64,000 nucleotides of DNA from NCBI GenBank assembly GCA_963678275.1, contig OY782765.1:2790001-2854000 (forward strand). The letters are read 5' to 3'. Of the stretch, positions 7,696 through 15,330 are shown piece after piece (position 1 is the stretch's first letter; each line of letters opens with the position of its first letter). Under the pieces are notes generated by a model, which was not told the origin of the DNA, did not search any database, and worked only from the letters and a program-made list of their open reading frames with translations. The translations under genes were made by a program, and so were the position numbers. The stretch comes from G963677445 sp963678275. Its GTDB lineage: Bacteria > Bacteroidota > Ignavibacteria > Ignavibacteriales > Melioribacteraceae.

Positions 7696-8184
7696 ATGAA
7701 CAGACAAATTTTGATACTTTTAGGTGGTTTTATACTCTTTAGCATCAGTTGCTCACAAAATAAAATTTTGGTAGAAAACAACCAGACACACAAAGAGGCT
7801 GTGATAGAATTAGTTAATCTTATTGATATGAAAACCACTTTGGATGAATCGGTAAAGGTGCTACTTGATATACAAATTCAACAAAATCCTTCTCTTGAAA
7901 ACTATAGAAGCACAATGCTTAAATTCTTTAAAAAATATATGAGTTGGGAATCTATGGAAGCAGATTATGTAAAACTTTATCAAGAAGAGTTTAATGAAAA
8001 GGAAATTCGGGACATGATTGATTTCTATAAAACAGAAACGGGTAGAAAAACTTTGAAAAAACTACCAGCATTGTTGCAAAAAGGAGCTCAGATAGGTCAA
8101 AATAGAGTGCAAGAAAAAATGCATGAATTACAGAAAATGATTGAAGCACGACAGAAAGAATTAAATGATTCTCCAAATGACTAA
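7696..8184 (+). CDS. DUF2059 domain lipoprotein (cassette gene)
   Basis: A 162-residue protein with a lipoprotein signal (hydrophobic LILLGGFILFSIS ending at Cys20) followed by a DUF2059 domain: YVKLYQEEFNEKEIRDMIDFYKTETGRKTLKKLP, the usual core with the FY-T-G-K motif. DUF2059 proteins are periplasmic or outer-membrane-associated and of unknown role. It is the only gene of the cassette that starts at 7618. The leader of about 78 bases between crossover and ATG and the AAAGGAC site before the start fit a cassette gene. It is likely functional. Confidence 0.78.
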   Translation: MNRQILILLGGFILFSISCSQNKILVENNQTHKEAVIELVNLIDMKTTLDESVKVLLDIQIQQNPSLENYRSTMLKFFKKYMSWESMEADYVKLYQEEFNEKEIRDMIDFYKTETGRKTLKKLPALLQKGAQIGQNRVQEKMHELQKMIEARQKELNDSPND

Positions 8185-8205
8185 CACTATGTTCAATTGG
8201 ACATC

Positions 8206-8290
8206 GGCCATAACAAAATGTTCAACGGTGATGATGAATCGACAATCGAAAGCTACTTCCTGCGCGTGCGCCGGTCTCGGACGATTCACA
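8206..8290 (+). other. Truncated attC at the array's right end
   Basis: GGCCATAACAAAATGTTCAACGG begins as an attC 5' arm would and its CATAAC complements the GTTATG at 7617-7622 that opens the same cassette. No complementary 3' arm follows before ordinary sequence resumes, so the site looks cut. Confidence 0.5.
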
Positions 8291-8510
8291 GTCTGAAGAT
8301 AATACAATTATAAAAATCTTAAAAATGGTATTGGTGAAATTTCTATGTTTAATTTTGTCGCATGGTCATTTCTGCACAAAGGTTAAAAAAGAATAAGTTT
8401 TTTCAACCTTTTTGTGGAATTTGGTATAATAGTGCTTTTGCTGTTTTTTTCCTTTTCAATCCGCGAAATCACAAAAATCTGCGGTCGTCGCTGCCTATTA
8501 AATATTAGAT

Positions 8511-8646
8511 ATTAATTGTTAATTGTTAATTGTTAATTGTTAATTGTTAATTGTTAATTGTTAATTGTTAATTGTTAATTGTTAATTGTTAATTATTAAT
8601 TGTTAATTATTAATTATTAATTATTAATTATTAATTATTAATTGTT
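8511..8646. repeat. Heptamer tandem array (TTAATTG / TTAATTA)n
   Basis: About 19 copies of a 7-bp unit: first a run of TTAATTG, then variants with TTAATTA. The stop codon of the minus-strand DUF3298 gene (8638-8640) is formed by the array. The spacer 8291-8510 before it holds no gene. Confidence 0.9.
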
Positions 8647-9453
8647 TTTCCCTGCCAGCTCGGGGAAAAGTCCGCTTTCTTTAACAAATTTCTCTTTCAT
8701 CAGATGCCGGAATTTATCCCACCCGATAAACAATTCCAGTTCACCCATCGAGTAGGGGGCAATTTCGTAGGGATTAAAAAGGAAACGTAATCCGCTCCTT
8801 TCGATAAGGAAATTTTCATTAAGCTCAAATCCCTCTTCAAACCAGTAACCGCCCGAAGCGAGTAACCTGCCACTTTCTATACCGGTGGAATCGCGGAATA
8901 TTTTTTCAGCTATCCCCACAAATTCATCCTCATTTTCATCCTTAATAATGTCATAGAGATTAAGAAAGGTACTGTCGGCGGCTGAATAATTCAGATAACT
9001 GACTGTGGCATTCGGATGCGCTCCCCCCATAAATGTCGCCTCCCGGAATTTAAACCCTATCACCGGAAACTGCTCAAAAGCCACATCCATTTTTCTCTCT
9101 ATATACCAGAATATCGGCGCGGAGGGAAAATCTATCCTGAATCTCTCGTAATCATTAAGAAAAGTAAATGCGATGCTGTCCGGACTATCAAAAGATTCAT
9201 CCACGTAAGCGGGACTGAGAGTATATTTTTCTATCATCTCCTGCAGATAGGGATATTTTGTCTCAAATTTCGGCCAGACAATCCGAACATAGGTACAGGT
9301 ATCGCTGCCCGGCCGGCAATCCTCATAACTTTTTTCATATTTAACAAACTGATAAGAAAATGAATCGGGTTTTTCTTCCTGAACCGTTTTTTCGGTGCAA
9401 TTAAAAAAAACAAAAGAAACGATAATAATACCTGCGAATATACTTTTTTTCAA
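8638..9453 (-). CDS. RsiV-like lipoprotein (DUF4163 / DUF3298)
   Basis: A 271-residue protein with a lipoprotein signal peptide (IIIVSFVFFNC, Cys19). A DUF4163-like N-terminal half is followed by DUF3298, seen in the GGAHPN motif at about residue 145 and the closing FLFNPYEIAPYSMGE block at about residue 230. These domains form the extracytoplasmic part of the anti-sigma factor RsiV, which binds lysozyme. Here the protein is a free lipoprotein with no cytoplasmic anti-sigma segment, so regulation is not implied. The pair of cysteines in CRPGSDTC could form a disulfide. Its stop lies in the heptamer array, and the gene stands alone between the cassette array and a divergent transporter gene. 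Confidence 0.82.
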   Translation of the reverse strand: MKKSIFAGIIIVSFVFFNCTEKTVQEEKPDSFSYQFVKYEKSYEDCRPGSDTCTYVRIVWPKFETKYPYLQEMIEKYTLSPAYVDESFDSPDSIAFTFLNDYERFRIDFPSAPIFWYIERKMDVAFEQFPVIGFKFREATFMGGAHPNATVSYLNYSAADSTFLNLYDIIKDENEDEFVGIAEKIFRDSTGIESGRLLASGGYWFEEGFELNENFLIERSGLRFLFNPYEIAPYSMGELELFIGWDKFRHLMKEKFVKESGLFPELAGKNN

Positions 9454-9586
9454 AACCTGCCTGCCTTTATTTTGATTCTCCTTTCAGTGCGCTGCTTATT
9501 ACATCTGCAAAAATAACGGGATATTTTTATTATGAAAATTAATTCCGTTATTTTTTGAAAAGAAAAATTAAAACTTATGTTGGAAA

Positions 9587-10531
9587 ATGCAAAATCTTCT
9601 CTTCACCTTCAATGTTGTCGCCCCGGTTTTTCTTGTAGTCGCCCTCGGATTTGTGGTTCGTATATCAGGTATTATCGATGACGGGTTTGTTTCAACCACA
9701 TCAAAATTCACATTCGAGATAGCGCTGCCGATATTTGTTTTTATGAAACTTTATAACATTGACCTCGCTGAAAAATTTGAGCCCGGTTTAATCACTTTCG
9801 CTTATGTGGTGACGATAGTAATGTTTTTGATTATCTGGCTTTTCGCCTCCATGAGAATCAAACGAAAAGAGGATATGGGTGTTTTTGTCCAGGGCAGTTT
9901 CCGGAGCAACTATGCCATAGTCGGACTCGCGGTCACCCTGAATATGTTTGGTGAGGACGCGCTGGCCAGGGCCTCGCTGCTGCTGGTTTTTCTGCTCCCC
10001 CTTTATAACCTGCTTTCAGTGATAGTGCTTACAAGGATGGATGAATCGAAACAGGAAAATATAATTGTCAAAACGGCTGTTGAGGTCATAAGGAATCCCC
10101 TGATAATCGCTGTTGTTATATCCATTATTTTTTCACAAACCGGGCTGAATCCCGGCAAAGCCATTCTTACAGGGGCCGGTTACATATCCGATCTCGCACT
10201 GCCTGTGGCCCTTATAGGAATCGGGGCTTCGATGAATATTAAAAATATCAGGAAAGCATCCCGGCTGGCATTTTATTCATCCCTTCTAAAGCTTGTGGTT
10301 CTTCCCTGTGCCGCTCTGCCGGCCGCTATTCTGCTCGGTTTCGAGGAAGAGGAACTGGGCATAATATTTATTCTGTTCGCTTGTCCGACCGCGATAGTCA
10401 GTTTTATTATGGCCGAAGCTATGGGAGGCAACAGCAGACTCGCGGGCAATATCGTAGTCCTTACAACCATCGCTTCCGTTATCACAATGACCCTGGGCCT
10501 CGTTTCCCTGAAAGAACTCGGCATAATCTGA
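9587..10531 (+). CDS. AEC family transporter (auxin efflux carrier / malate permease type)
   Basis: A 314-residue, highly hydrophobic protein with about ten predicted membrane helices in two inverted halves. The N-terminal VVAPVFLVVALGFVVRISGIID, the central PLIIAVVISIIFSQTG, and ALPVALIGIGASMN with the C-terminal FACPTAIVSFIMAEAMGGN are the conserved segments of the AEC family. Members export or exchange organic anions or amphipathic solutes; the substrate cannot be told here. It appears monocistronic, starting at ATG 9587, with the divergent lipoprotein gene 130 bases upstream. Length is normal for the family. Confidence 0.9.
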   Translation: MQNLLFTFNVVAPVFLVVALGFVVRISGIIDDGFVSTTSKFTFEIALPIFVFMKLYNIDLAEKFEPGLITFAYVVTIVMFLIIWLFASMRIKRKEDMGVFVQGSFRSNYAIVGLAVTLNMFGEDALARASLLLVFLLPLYNLLSVIVLTRMDESKQENIIVKTAVEVIRNPLIIAVVISIIFSQTGLNPGKAILTGAGYISDLALPVALIGIGASMNIKNIRKASRLAFYSSLLKLVVLPCAALPAAILLGFEEEELGIIFILFACPTAIVSFIMAEAMGGNSRLAGNIVVLTTIASVITMTLGLVSLKELGII

Positions 10532-11272
10532 AGCAATTTGAGAATTGACAATTTTTTCGTGTTTTTGTGTTTTTGTGGCCGTTTTTCAGCAGGGATATTA
10601 CTCTTGAAATAAAGCAGCCAATTCAACTGTTCATTATTCATTATTAATTGAATTTTAACATTCTAAGTAGAAGTTAACCTCTTAGGAATAATTCTGTTTC
10701 CCTCAGGAAAAATATACACTGCCGCCGCCTTCACTCAACCCAGTCATCATACTCTTACTCTGATTTTTTAATACCGATACCGAAAAATAATCATGAAATC
10801 CATAAATCCCTTAATCATGGTTCAGACATCTTTTTCTGTGTAAAACTGCTGTGGACTTTCATATCAACTCAATAAGGTAATAAGGTTAAATTCTTTTGTT
10901 TTTCACCCCGGCTACTAAGGTTAAAAAATATAGAATAAGGTTTTATTGAGCTTTTCGTGGAATTTCGTGTTTTTGTGTTTTTGTGGCCATTTTTCAGCAG
11001 GGATATTACTCTTGAAATAAAGCAGCCAATTCAATTGTTCATTATTCATTATTAATTGTTAATTGAATATTTGCCATTATGCGCGGAATAACTGCAACAG
11101 GACTAATTTGTAACTCCTGATTTTTCACCCAGCCTCCTTTCAAACAGCTATTGCCCTGATATCACAGCCCGGCCCGACTGTTAAATTTTATAATTACCCT
11201 GTTCATTTTTTTTAATTTTTTCAGAATAGTATTATATTGCTTTTAATTCTTGTACTAATGAGTATAAAGTGA
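10532..11272. repeat. Non-coding spacer with a 95-bp direct duplication
   Basis: A segment of about 95 bp at 10552-10645 recurs at 10960-11055 (offset 408 bp): GTGTTTTTGTGTTTTTGTGG, then CAGCAGGGATATTACTCTTG, then AATTGTTCATTATTC. Similar strings occur near 26870 and 29230. No gene is seen in the spacer. Confidence 0.75.
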
Positions 11273-12229
11273 ATGATGAGAACAGTTCTTTCAATTTTGT
11301 TTGCTGTCCTGATGGTAATTTCATCCGACGCGCAGAATCTACAAAAAGTGAAATTTGCCGCGCAGTGGATGCCTCAGGCACAGTTTGCCGGATATTATGC
11401 CGCAAAAGAAAAAGGGATTTATGAAAAATATGGATTGGATGTTGAGATAATTCATTGCGGCCTCAACAATACTTCACAGGAGCTGCTGTTGAACGGTGAG
11501 GCTGATTTTGCCTCAATGTTTCTCGCCACAGCAATCCCCATTGCCGCCGAAGGCAACAAGTTACTGAATATTCTTCAGCTTTCGAGGAAATCGGCGCTCG
11601 TTTTTGTCGCGAAAAAAGAGAAAGAAATAAAGGATACTGAAGATTTTTCCGGACGCAAAATCGGTATCTGGAAATCAGGCTTTGAAGAGATACCAAAAGC
11701 TTTCCTGAAAAAACATAATATCCACGCGGAAATTATACCGGTGCTTTATTCCATCAACATGTTTCTTGTGGACGCTATCGATATTATGACTGTGATGTGG
11801 TATAATGAATATCACACAATTCTCAATTCCGGTATAAATGAGGATGAGATTGATACTTTTTTCCTTCACGATTCCGATCTTAATATTCCCGAAGATGGTA
11901 TATACTGCCTCCGCTCAACTCTTAGCAGTGATAATAAACTGTATGAAAAGTTCGCGGCGGCGACAATGGAAGGATGGTCTTACGCTTTTGATAACCGTGA
12001 AGAAGCGCTGGAACTTGTTATTCAGGAGATGAACAGACTGAAAGTTCCCGCCAATAAAGCTCACCAAATATGGATGCTTGATAAAATGCATGAAGTATTT
12101 TATACAGATGGCAAAGAACCGGGCAGACTGGATGAAACGGAATTTTTTGTGACCGCGCGAATATTAAAGGATGCCGGTAAAATTTCCTCAATTCCCCCAT
12201 TCAAATTATTTGTCCCGGAGGAAAAATGA
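11273..12229 (+). CDS. NMT1/THI5-like periplasmic substrate-binding protein
   Basis: A 318-residue protein with a signal peptide (about residues 1-20, ending SSDAQ) and the type-II periplasmic binding fold of the SsuA/ThiY/NMT1 group: KVKFAAQWMPQAQFAGYYAAKEKGIYEKYGLDVEI, then GEADFASMFLATAIP and FSGRKIGIWKSG. Proteins of this group bind pyrimidines, sulfonates or nitrate. No ABC permease or ATPase gene is nearby. Instead its stop overlaps the start of a membrane Cache-HAMP-SpoIIE phosphatase by 4 bases (ATGA). It is therefore more likely a ligand-sensing partner for that signalling protein than a transport component (inference). Confidence 0.85.
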   Translation: MMRTVLSILFAVLMVISSDAQNLQKVKFAAQWMPQAQFAGYYAAKEKGIYEKYGLDVEIIHCGLNNTSQELLLNGEADFASMFLATAIPIAAEGNKLLNILQLSRKSALVFVAKKEKEIKDTEDFSGRKIGIWKSGFEEIPKAFLKKHNIHAEIIPVLYSINMFLVDAIDIMTVMWYNEYHTILNSGINEDEIDTFFLHDSDLNIPEDGIYCLRSTLSSDNKLYEKFAAATMEGWSYAFDNREEALELVIQEMNRLKVPANKAHQIWMLDKMHEVFYTDGKEPGRLDETEFFVTARILKDAGKISSIPPFKLFVPEEK

Positions 12230-14151
12230 TATTTAAGAACAGACCATTCGCCTGGAAATTAAGTTTTTATATACTCAGCGCCACTGTTCTCCTTGGCATG
12301 CTTCTCATTTCACTTAATTATAATATATCCCGCTACCTTCTCTTTGAATCGGTAAGTGAATCTGCCGCCAATAAAGCGGGAAAAAATGTTTATAAAATTG
12401 AAGCCGTGTTGCAGGCAGTGCAGAAAATCCCCCTGAATCTTGCGGCAGTAATAGAACATTCTGAGCTTGATGAATCAAAAATACTGAATCTTATGGAAAC
12501 CGTGGTTGCCAATAATGATGATATTTATGGCAGCGCCATCGCTTTTGAACCTTATAAATTCAAAAGAAACAGAAAGTCTTACGCCCCTTATGTTTATAAA
12601 AACGGGGATAAAATAGTCGCCACTGATCTGGAGTCGGAAAGCTACCAGTATATTTACCAGGACTGGTACCAGATTCCCCGTCTGCTGAACAGACCTGTAT
12701 GGAGCGAGCCTTATTACGATGAAGGGGGCGGCAACATACTTATGTCGACCTATTCGGTTCCCTTCTACAGATTCATTGATGGCAGCAGGGAATTCTGCGG
12801 GATTGTTACAATTGACATAGCCTTGCCCTGGCTGCAGCAGATAATTTCAGATATAAAAATTCTGGAAACAGGATATGCTTTTCTTATCTCAAAACATGGA
12901 ACAATAATTACCCACCCGAATGAAGAATGGATGATGAACCAGACAATCTTCAGTCTGGCTGAAGAATACAACAACAATGATCTCCGTGTATTAGGCCGTA
13001 TGATGATTGACGGTATGAGCGGATTCACCAGTTATCCCTCAATCAAATCTGATGAAAGCAATATGATATATTACGCATCCCTCCCTTCAAATGGCTGGTG
13101 CCTGGCGATGATATTTCCACAGAATGAGCTTTATTCTCATCTCAGGGTTTTATCTCTTATGCTCCTTTTGCTCGGCGTAGGAGGTCTGGTTGTGCTTTTT
13201 GTTCTTATAAAATATATCTCTAAAAAAGCTACAGAACCGCTGCAGCAGTTTGCCGAAACTGTAAAACATATTGGCGGCGGTGATCTGGATTTTAAACTTC
13301 CGGAATATGACGCCAATGATGAAATCGGGATGCTTAACAGATCTTTCGGAACTATGAGAGATGAATTAAAACAATATATTGATGATCTGCAAAATACAAC
13401 GGTGGCGAAAGAAAAAATTGAAAGCGAACTGAGAGTCGCTCACCAGATTCAGATGGGAATGATACCAAAATTATTTCCCCCTTTCCCCGACAGGCCCGAT
13501 ATTGCCGTGCACGCTGTTCTTGAGCCGGCAAAACAGGTTGGCGGCGACCTTTATGACTTTTTCTTTATTGACGGAAATAAATTTCTCTTCGGGATAGGTG
13601 ATGTGGCAGGCAAAGGAGTGCCCGCCTCACTCTTTATGGCTGTTACCCGTACCCTTTTCCGCTCAAAAGCCGAACCTAAAATGACAGCCTCTGAGCTGGT
13701 TACTCTCATAAACAATACTCTCTGCGAAGATAATGAATCGCAGCTTTTTGTAACATATTTTCTCGGAATACTAAATGTTGATACGGGAGAACTTGATTTC
13801 AGCAACGCGGGACATAATTACCCATATATACTAAGGGAAGATGGAAATGTGGAACAGATCAGCGAAACTCACGGTATGGCCCTCGGGCTTTTTGGTGAGA
13901 TTCCTTACAAAAGCAACCGCCTGAAAGTAAACCGGGGAGACAGGATAATATTATATACCGATGGAGTAAATGAAGCGATGAATCCCGATTTTGAGGAATT
14001 TACGAATGAAAGGCTGGAGGCAATCTTCCCCTCACTCATAAAGAAAGAACCGAAAGAATGCACGGCGGAAATTATGAGGGTATTGAAAGAATTCACCCTC
14101 GGCGCCGATCAGTCGGATGATATCACCCTCATGGCGATAAAATTTAAATAG
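12226..14151 (+). CDS. Cache-HAMP-PP2C (SpoIIE/RsbU-type) membrane phosphatase
   Basis: A 641-residue protein. An N-terminal membrane helix (about 10-32) is followed by a periplasmic double-Cache sensor domain (about 35-300, with WYQIPRLLNRPVWSEPYYDEGGG and FCGIVTIDIALPWLQQII), a second helix (about 305-330), HAMP (about 330-385, NDEIGMLNRSFGTM), a short coiled coil and a SpoIIE-type PP2C domain (about 405-641). The phosphatase metal ligands are present in VGGDLYDFF, GIGDVAGKGVPASLFM and the terminal QSDDITLM. Such enzymes dephosphorylate anti-anti-sigma (STAS) proteins in partner-switching pathways, but no STAS or RsbW gene is in the window. Translational coupling to the upstream binding protein suggests ligand-bound binding protein is the input. 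Confidence 0.92.
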   Translation: MIFKNRPFAWKLSFYILSATVLLGMLLISLNYNISRYLLFESVSESAANKAGKNVYKIEAVLQAVQKIPLNLAAVIEHSELDESKILNLMETVVANNDDIYGSAIAFEPYKFKRNRKSYAPYVYKNGDKIVATDLESESYQYIYQDWYQIPRLLNRPVWSEPYYDEGGGNILMSTYSVPFYRFIDGSREFCGIVTIDIALPWLQQIISDIKILETGYAFLISKHGTIITHPNEEWMMNQTIFSLAEEYNNNDLRVLGRMMIDGMSGFTSYPSIKSDESNMIYYASLPSNGWCLAMIFPQNELYSHLRVLSLMLLLLGVGGLVVLFVLIKYISKKATEPLQQFAETVKHIGGGDLDFKLPEYDANDEIGMLNRSFGTMRDELKQYIDDLQNTTVAKEKIESELRVAHQIQMGMIPKLFPPFPDRPDIAVHAVLEPAKQVGGDLYDFFFIDGNKFLFGIGDVAGKGVPASLFMAVTRTLFRSKAEPKMTASELVTLINNTLCEDNESQLFVTYFLGILNVDTGELDFSNAGHNYPYILREDGNVEQISETHGMALGLFGEIPYKSNRLKVNRGDRIILYTDGVNEAMNPDFEEFTNERLEAIFPSLIKKEPKECTAEIMRVLKEFTLGADQSDDITLMAIKFK

Positions 14152-14531
14152 TCCCCCATTTAATTATATCGCCACCGCGCAGGACAGAATTTTCATGATA
14201 TACCTAAGCTGGCAAAGCCAGAACTAAAAGGAAATTCAGAAAAAAAAACGTTCTCGTAATCGTAAACTGGCAAGCCAGAAGTAAAAAGTGGTTAGTGGAG
14301 AGTGAAGAGATAAGAACCAGCAATTTTTCTTTAAGATAACTTCAAAATCCCCAAAAAGTCCCGCTAGGGATGACAGAATTACCCCGAAAAATAAAATTTT
14401 GCCATTTTGCGTAGAATTTAACTTCTTACGGAGTAATCTTAATCATAAACTGGCGGAGCCAGAAACAAACTAATTCTGTCGTCCCTACCGGGACTTATTT
14501 ACCACTCTTTATACATTTTCCCCTATTTGAA
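14152..14531. repeat. REP-like dispersed element copies
   Basis: No gene. It holds CTGGCAAAGCCAG and CTGGC-AGCCAG palindromes, a GTCCCGCTAGGGATGACAG module at 14359, and a copy of the common element TTTGCCATTTTGCGTAG / AATTTAACTTCTTACGG at 14398-14438. From about 14447 it enters a segment duplicated at 26204-26442. Confidence 0.7.
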
Positions 14532-14693
14532 GAGGCTGTGTGAATAGTTTGAGCAATTTAATAAACTCATCCCCAAGCCCCTTCTCTTGGGAAGAGAAGG
14601 GGCTTAAATTGCTCATAATTCGCAACTTTTTAAAAGTCCCTCTCTTTTTAAGAGAGGGATTTAGGGTGAGTTCCAGACTTTTCACACAGCCTC
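14532..14693. mobile_element. MITE with 4-bp target duplication
   Basis: This 162-bp insertion is bounded by inverted repeats GAGGCTGTGTGAA...AGT / ACTTTTCACACAGCCTC and flanked by TGAA on both sides (14528-14531 and 14694-14697). The paralogous segment at 26204-26442 reads straight through (TATTTGAAAATAGGG at 26281-26295) and represents the empty site. It encodes nothing credible; internal palindromes such as AAGCCCCTTCTCTTGGG give it a folded structure. Confidence 0.85.
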
Positions 14694-15330
14694 TGAAAAT
14701 AGGGACTATTCTCTTTCATCTGTCCGCCGCGGAGGAACCCTGCCGGGATTCATATTAATCTGATTTAATATTTACGTGTAGATAATCATTATTATTTAGA
14801 AAAAGTCCCGTCAGGGACGACAGATAATAGCCCCGCAATTCATTGTGGGGGAGACAATGTAGGGGAGGAAATTATAAGTCCCGCCAGGGATTCTCCGCGG
14901 CGAACAGGCAGACAGAATTACCCGGTAAATTGATGGTCAAATAAAATTTTGCCATTTTGCGTAGAATTTAACTTCTTACGGAGTAATCGTTCTCGAATAA
15001 CCTGAGCGTTTTGGTAAAGACGAGTACGATTCTGTCTTCGGATTCATTTTTTTCTGGCTCAGCCAGTTTATGAGTTCTACTATTTAAATCAATTTACTCA
15101 ATTCAATATTCTGCCATAAAATGCAAGAATATTATTGTTAAGTCGCCCAATGTAGAGACAAGGCATGCGTTGTCTCTGCAAAAGGCAAAAAAATCTTATC
15201 CCGAACTCATATAAAATTAGTTATTTCGTATGACTATTTTGGGGATGGCATTTTTTATCAGTTTTCCCCGAAACAATTTTTTATTATATTTTAGAGTGTA
15301 AAACAATTTTACAAATCTAAAGGAACATCT
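14694..15330. repeat. Non-coding spacer with REP-like modules
   Basis: Continues the segment shared with 26290-26442 to about 14850, including GTCCCGTCAGGGACGACAG at 14804, then another common element copy at 14946-14988. Upstream of the next gene, AAAGGAAC (15319-15326) is the ribosome site. No gene is seen. Confidence 0.65.

Larger units (their letters stand above)
3150..8290 (+). mobile_element. Integron gene-cassette array lacking an integrase (CALIN-like)
   Basis: Two well-supported cassettes and at least two partial ones lie head to tail, mostly with all genes on the plus strand. Two cassette ends are exact reverse complements of their own starts: TGGCCAAC at 4006-4013 pairs with GTTGGCCA at 3287-3294, and ACAGCTAAC at 7398-7406 pairs with GTTAGCTGT at 6650-6658. 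A third pairs nearly (CATAAC at 8209-8214 with GTTATG at 7617-7622). This is the diagnostic geometry of attC recombination. Each junction also folds as an imperfect hairpin. No tyrosine recombinase gene is in the window, so this is a cluster of attC sites separated from, or lacking, its integrase. Confidence 0.8.

Noticed and set aside
11273..12229. ABC importer operon
   Set aside because: No permease or ATPase gene is adjacent; the downstream gene is a signalling phosphatase.
14540..14758. Short plus-strand gene
   Set aside because: It starts inside the MITE and crosses its right end; no homologous character.
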